From the NCBI GenBank assembly GCA_946999425.1, contig CAMQDG010000058.1:1-8872 (forward strand): a stretch of 8,872 bases of DNA. Direction: 5' to 3'. Positions within the stretch are counted from its first letter, which is position 1. The number at the start of each line of letters is the position of its first letter. Shown here in pieces: positions 6,015 through 8,872 of the stretch. Position numbers and translations under genes: made by a program. The notes beneath the pieces are model-generated. The model did not search any database. It was not told the origin of the DNA and saw only the letters and a list, made by a program, of their open reading frames with translations. This DNA comes from an uncultured Peptoniphilus sp. (GTDB taxonomy: Bacteria > Bacillota > Clostridia > Tissierellales > Peptoniphilaceae).

Positions 6015-7361
6015 ATGGACGACGGCGGTGCCGGGTTAATACCGCAGTTTTTAATAATAATAGTTTTAACACTTATAAACGCTTTTTTTGCCTCAGCAGA
6101 ACTTGCAATAGTATCTTGCAATAAAACAAAAATACAAACTTTAGCTGAAGAAGGCAATGAAAAAGCAAAAAAACTTTTAAATATTACAAAAGATCAAACC
6201 AGATTTTTATCCACAATACAAGTGGGAATAACACTTGCGGGATTTTTCTCATCAGCAAGTGCTGCAACAACAGTTTCTCGTGCATTGGGACAGAGATTTG
6301 TAGAATGGGGCATAATTTATGGTCATACAATAGCCCTTATTTTAGTAACATTTATTCTATCCTTTGTAACCCTTGTATTTGGTGAACTTGTTCCCAAGAG
6401 AATAGCTCTTCAAAATTCGGAAAAAGTAGCACTTTTTTCAGCAGGAGCAATAGAAATTTTTACAAAATTGACCTTTCCCTTTGTAAAACTTACATCTCTT
6501 GCCACAAGTTTAGTTTTAAAACTTCTTGGAAAATATTCTGAAGATGTGGAAGAAAAAATATCCGAAGAAGAACTTAAAAGTTATATAAAAGTTTCTCAAG
6601 AGCAGGGCGTAATAAACAGTGCCGGAGAAGAAATGATAGTCAACATAATGGAATTTGACGACAGATTAGCCTATGAAATCATGACTCCAAGAACAAACAT
6701 CTATATGATTGACTATGATGAATTTAATAAAGAGATGATAAAGGAAATCCTGGAAAAGGGTTTTTCCAGAATGCCGGTATATAGAGAAAATACCGATAAC
6801 ATAGTGGGAACCTTGTATATTAAAGACTTATTTGTAGAATATACAAAAAGAAATTATAAGGAAATATCCTTAGATAATATTTTAAAAGAACCTTACTTTG
6901 TTCCGGAAACAAAAAAAATCGACCAACTTTTAAAAGAATTGCAGGCAAGCAAAAATTATGTTGCCATATTAATAGACGAGTATGGCGGTTTTTCCGGGAT
7001 GGTAACAGTAGAAGATATAGTTGAAGAAATAGTTGGAGAGATAGAAGACGAGTACGACAAAAACGAGCCGAAAATTGAAAAGATCTCAAAAGATACCTTT
7101 ATAATAGACGGGCGTATGAATCTTGATGATATTAACGATGAGTTAAATACAAAATTATACAGTGAAAACCATGAAACCATATCAGGTCTTATGGTAGAGC
7201 TTTTAGGATTTATCCCCAGTCAGGGAGATAAAACAAACCACTCAGTTTTCTATAAAGACCAATTAAAACTTACTGAACTTAGCGCAAAAGACAAGAGAAT
7301 TGAAAAAGTAAAACTTGAAATTTTGCCCAAAAAAGAAAAAGAAGACGTAAAAAAATATTAA
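6015..7361 (+). CDS. CNNM/CorC (hemolysin-type) family transporter, likely Mg2+ efflux
   Basis: The 448-residue membrane protein has the complete DUF21-CBS-CBS-CorC_HlyC architecture. Residues about 8-195 form the DUF21 membrane domain, opening with INAFFASAELAIVSCNKTKI and carrying the conserved GELVPKRIALQN (123-134). Two CBS motifs follow: about 218-275 (MTPRTNIY, then FSRMPVYRENTDNIVGTLYI) and about 285-340 (ILIDEYGGFSGMVTVEDIVE). The acidic linker GEIEDEYD leads to the C-terminal transporter-associated domain (about 352-438, IDGRMNLDDINDEL). Family members such as bacterial CorC/MpfA export Mg2+, with ATP/Mg sensing by the CBS pair. The old label hemolysin is historical and nothing here suggests a toxin. 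Length is normal and no domain is broken. It has its own promoter and its own downstream terminator, so it is probably monocistronic, apart from possible read-through into the MATE gene. Confidence 0.92.
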   Translation: MDDGGAGLIPQFLIIIVLTLINAFFASAELAIVSCNKTKIQTLAEEGNEKAKKLLNITKDQTRFLSTIQVGITLAGFFSSASAATTVSRALGQRFVEWGIIYGHTIALILVTFILSFVTLVFGELVPKRIALQNSEKVALFSAGAIEIFTKLTFPFVKLTSLATSLVLKLLGKYSEDVEEKISEEELKSYIKVSQEQGVINSAGEEMIVNIMEFDDRLAYEIMTPRTNIYMIDYDEFNKEMIKEILEKGFSRMPVYRENTDNIVGTLYIKDLFVEYTKRNYKEISLDNILKEPYFVPETKKIDQLLKELQASKNYVAILIDEYGGFSGMVTVEDIVEEIVGEIEDEYDKNEPKIEKISKDTFIIDGRMNLDDINDELNTKLYSENHETISGLMVELLGFIPSQGDKTNHSVFYKDQLKLTELSAKDKRIEKVKLEILPKKEKEDVKKY

Positions 7362-7371
7362 AGAAATATAA

Positions 7372-7404
7372 GCTCTAATTTTTAAAATTAGAGCCTTATT
7401 TTTT
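7372..7404 (+). terminator. Intrinsic terminator between the CorC-type and MATE genes
   Basis: GCTCTAATTTT (7372-7382) is perfectly complementary to AAAATTAGAGC (7384-7394); the effective loop is three to five bases. An interrupted T-rich tail (CTTATTTTTT, 7395-7404) follows. The stem is almost the same sequence as the terminator at 4111-4133. The tail runs straight into the AGGAGG (7405-7410) of the MATE gene, so there is no room for a separate promoter behind it. The MATE gene must rely on read-through or on a promoter upstream of the hairpin. Confidence 0.8.
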
Positions 7405-7417
7405 AGGAGGTTTTATT

Positions 7418-8713
7418 ATTAGTGAACAAGGAAAAAAATTTTTTAAATATGTAATACCATCAGTATTAGCACAAACAATATTTGCAATATACACCATGGT
7501 GGACGGATTTTTTGTTGCAAACTATGTATCTGAAACAGCCCTGGGAGCAGTAAACATATCCCTGCCATTTATAAGTCTTTTATTTGGCATATCAGTAGTC
7601 TTTGCCATAGGTACCCAAACAATGTGCGGAGTTTTATTAGGAAGAGGGAACAAAGAAGAAGCATCAAGAGTATTTACCCAATCAGTCCTAAGCCTTACAA
7701 TATTTTCTTTAATATTAGGCATAACATCCTTTCTAAACATGGACAAAATAGCAATACTATTAGGCGCAAAAGAGGATCTAATAGGACTTGTAGAAAACTA
7801 CCTTGGAATAATAATGATCTTTAGCCCCTTCTTTATAATTTCCTACAACCTTGAAGTCCTTGTAAAAATAGACGGATATCCCTATCTTTCAATAATAGTA
7901 GTAGCAATATCAGCCCTGACAAACATTTTTTTAGATTATTTATTTGTAGCAGTATATAATTATGGAATAAAAGGAGCTGCAATAGCAACAGGCATATCAC
8001 AACTATTAGCAACATTAATATTCTTAGTGCATTTTTTAGGAAAAAAATCAAATTTAAAATTTAGAACCTTTAAATTTCATGGAAATATCTTAAAAAAAAT
8101 AATTCACTTAGGCATAGGAAGCTGCATAGCAGAAATAGGTGGAGGAGCAATAATATTTTTATACAATCACTTTATAATAAACTACTTAGGCGAAAGAGCC
8201 CTATCAACCTATACAGTAATATCCTATGTAACACAAATGGTAGCAGTTTTTTATGCAGGAATATCCCAAGGAATGAGTCCACTAGTAAGTTACTATTATG
8301 GAAAAAATAAACTAAAAGAAGCAAGAATAATTTTTAAATATGCACTGATTTCAACGATAAGTGTAAGCCTTATAAGTTTCGGCCTTATAAATTGCTTCAG
8401 CCAAAATATATTTTCAGTATTTTTAAAGGGAGACTTAGAGCAGATAATATATTCCAAAGGAGCAATGGAAAAATACAGCTTTTCATATTTATTAATAGGA
8501 TACAACATAATAATATCAGGCTTTTCAGCATCCATGTTAAAACCCAATAACTCCATAATAATAAATATCCTTAGATCCTTTGTAATGATAGGCCTTGCCC
8601 TATTCTTGTTATCAAAGATAAATCCCCAATACATTTGGTTCAGCAGTATTTTATCAGAAGGCTTGACCCTTATATTCTCCTTAATAGTAATAAAAGCCTT
8701 GCTTGAAAATTAA
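7418..8713 (+). CDS. MATE-family multidrug/metabolite exporter with a non-canonical or disrupted start
   Basis: The protein is a Na+- or H+-driven exporter of the MATE family with about 12 membrane segments. Recognisable family features are an N-terminal KFFKYVIPSVLAQTIFAIYT followed by MVDGFFVANYV, then NISLPFISLLFGISVVFAIG and, in the second half, GIGSCIAEIGGG and GISQGMSPLVSYYYG. The first ATG in frame (7496) cuts into the middle of the first membrane helix. The homologous reading continues upstream without a stop to a strong AGGAGG at 7405-7410, where the in-frame codons are ATT (7415, 7418). Starting at 7418 gives 431 residues, normal for the family. A GTG at 7422 would give VNKEKxFFKY but is out of frame by one base; an extra A or T in the A7T6 run at 7432-7444 would join it. 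So either ATT is used, or the gene carries a homopolymer indel (real or sequencing error). I place the start at 7418 provisionally. The substrate cannot be predicted. Confidence 0.85.
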   Translation: MSEQGKKFFKYVIPSVLAQTIFAIYTMVDGFFVANYVSETALGAVNISLPFISLLFGISVVFAIGTQTMCGVLLGRGNKEEASRVFTQSVLSLTIFSLILGITSFLNMDKIAILLGAKEDLIGLVENYLGIIMIFSPFFIISYNLEVLVKIDGYPYLSIIVVAISALTNIFLDYLFVAVYNYGIKGAAIATGISQLLATLIFLVHFLGKKSNLKFRTFKFHGNILKKIIHLGIGSCIAEIGGGAIIFLYNHFIINYLGERALSTYTVISYVTQMVAVFYAGISQGMSPLVSYYYGKNKLKEARIIFKYALISTISVSLISFGLINCFSQNIFSVFLKGDLEQIIYSKGAMEKYSFSYLLIGYNIIISGFSASMLKPNNSIIINILRSFVMIGLALFLLSKINPQYIWFSSILSEGLTLIFSLIVIKALLEN

Positions 8714-8815
8714 AAAATAAAAATGCTTCAAGTAGAGCGTAAAAAATAATTTATAAAAAATTTTAAAATAAATTTTAAATCAAATATTTATTTTTTTCTC
8801 TCACAAAAGACACAC

Positions 8816-8833
8816 GGACCAATAAATTGGTCC
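8816..8833. repeat. Palindromic hairpin in a GC-richer intergenic element
   Basis: GGACCAAT (8816-8823) is a perfect inverted copy of ATTGGTCC (8826-8833). It lies in a stretch (about 8800-8860) clearly richer in G and C than its surroundings and flanked by CACAAAA at 8802-8808 and 8842-8848. Read on the minus strand it has the form TGTAGGGACC-hairpin-GGTCCG, a style I associate with dispersed palindromic intergenic repeats of Clostridia-like genomes. No T-run follows directly on either strand, so it is not a classic terminator. The preceding spacer, 8714-8800, is low-complexity AT-rich DNA in which I see no gene or convincing terminator for the MATE gene. Confidence 0.55.
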
Positions 8834-8872
8834 CTACAGCCCACAAAATGCACGCACAAATTTATGGTAAAT

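Noticed and set aside
6015..7361. Hemolysin/toxin function for the CorC-type protein
   Set aside because: The name is historical; the DUF21-CBS-CorC_HlyC architecture fits a Mg2+ transporter and no toxin feature is visible.
7496..7498. ATG as the true start of the MATE gene
   Set aside because: It would remove the conserved KFFKYVIPSVLAQTIFAIYT segment of the first membrane helix, and no ribosome binding site precedes it, whereas AGGAGG lies at 7405-7410.
8720..8738. Weak hairpin (GCTT...GAGC) as MATE terminator
   Set aside because: Only about four pairs including a G-T and no T-run behind it.

Overview
The DNA is strongly AT-rich, has strong AGGAGG-type ribosome binding sites, short intergenic gaps, extended -10 promoters and U-tailed hairpin terminators. 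Together with the gene content (NhaC-family carriers, YheO/DauR-type regulator, amino-acid catabolic enzymes, DUF4230, CNNM/CorC protein, MATE exporter) this suggests a low-GC Firmicute, most likely an anaerobic, amino-acid-fermenting coccus of the Peptoniphilus/Anaerococcus/Finegoldia type. The genus is an inference from style, not from a marker gene. I see no phage, plasmid, transposase, CRISPR or RNA gene.

Layout. Positions 1-577 (minus) hold the 5' part of a TraX-family membrane protein that runs off the left edge. After a roughly 200-bp AT-rich divergent intergenic region with a good promoter and a periodic A-tract repeat comes a three-gene plus-strand operon, 775-4105: a class I PLP aminotransferase, an NhaC-family secondary transporter, and a YheO/DauR-type regulator whose start codon overlaps the transporter stop (ATGA). 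A bidirectional hairpin terminator separates it from a convergent minus-strand pair, 5871-4149: a membrane-anchored DUF4230 protein followed by alanine dehydrogenase. A 143-bp divergent promoter region leads to a plus-strand CNNM/CorC-type Mg2+ transporter (6015-7361). A second, almost identical terminator hairpin follows, and then a MATE-family exporter (about 7418-8713). The last 160 bp are AT-rich spacer ending in a relatively GC-rich palindromic element.

How the genes may work together. The operon looks like a self-regulated uptake-and-transamination module: the transporter brings in an amino acid (or exchanges it against Na+/H+ or a product), the aminotransferase moves its amino group to a keto acid, and the ligand-sensing regulator tunes expression. 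If pyruvate is the acceptor, the neighbouring alanine dehydrogenase would release ammonia from the resulting alanine and regenerate pyruvate. That coupling is inference. The alanine dehydrogenase has Gly-Arg where NAD-dependent family members carry an acidic residue, which points to possible NADP(H) use.

The most checkable oddities are this cofactor site, a Tyr-to-Phe change in the aminotransferase PLP pocket, three perfect 11-bp repeats at an exact 19-bp period at the operon promoter, and a MATE gene with no canonical start codon at its ribosome binding site and a terminator hairpin directly in front of it. I did not find a convincing wholly new system.
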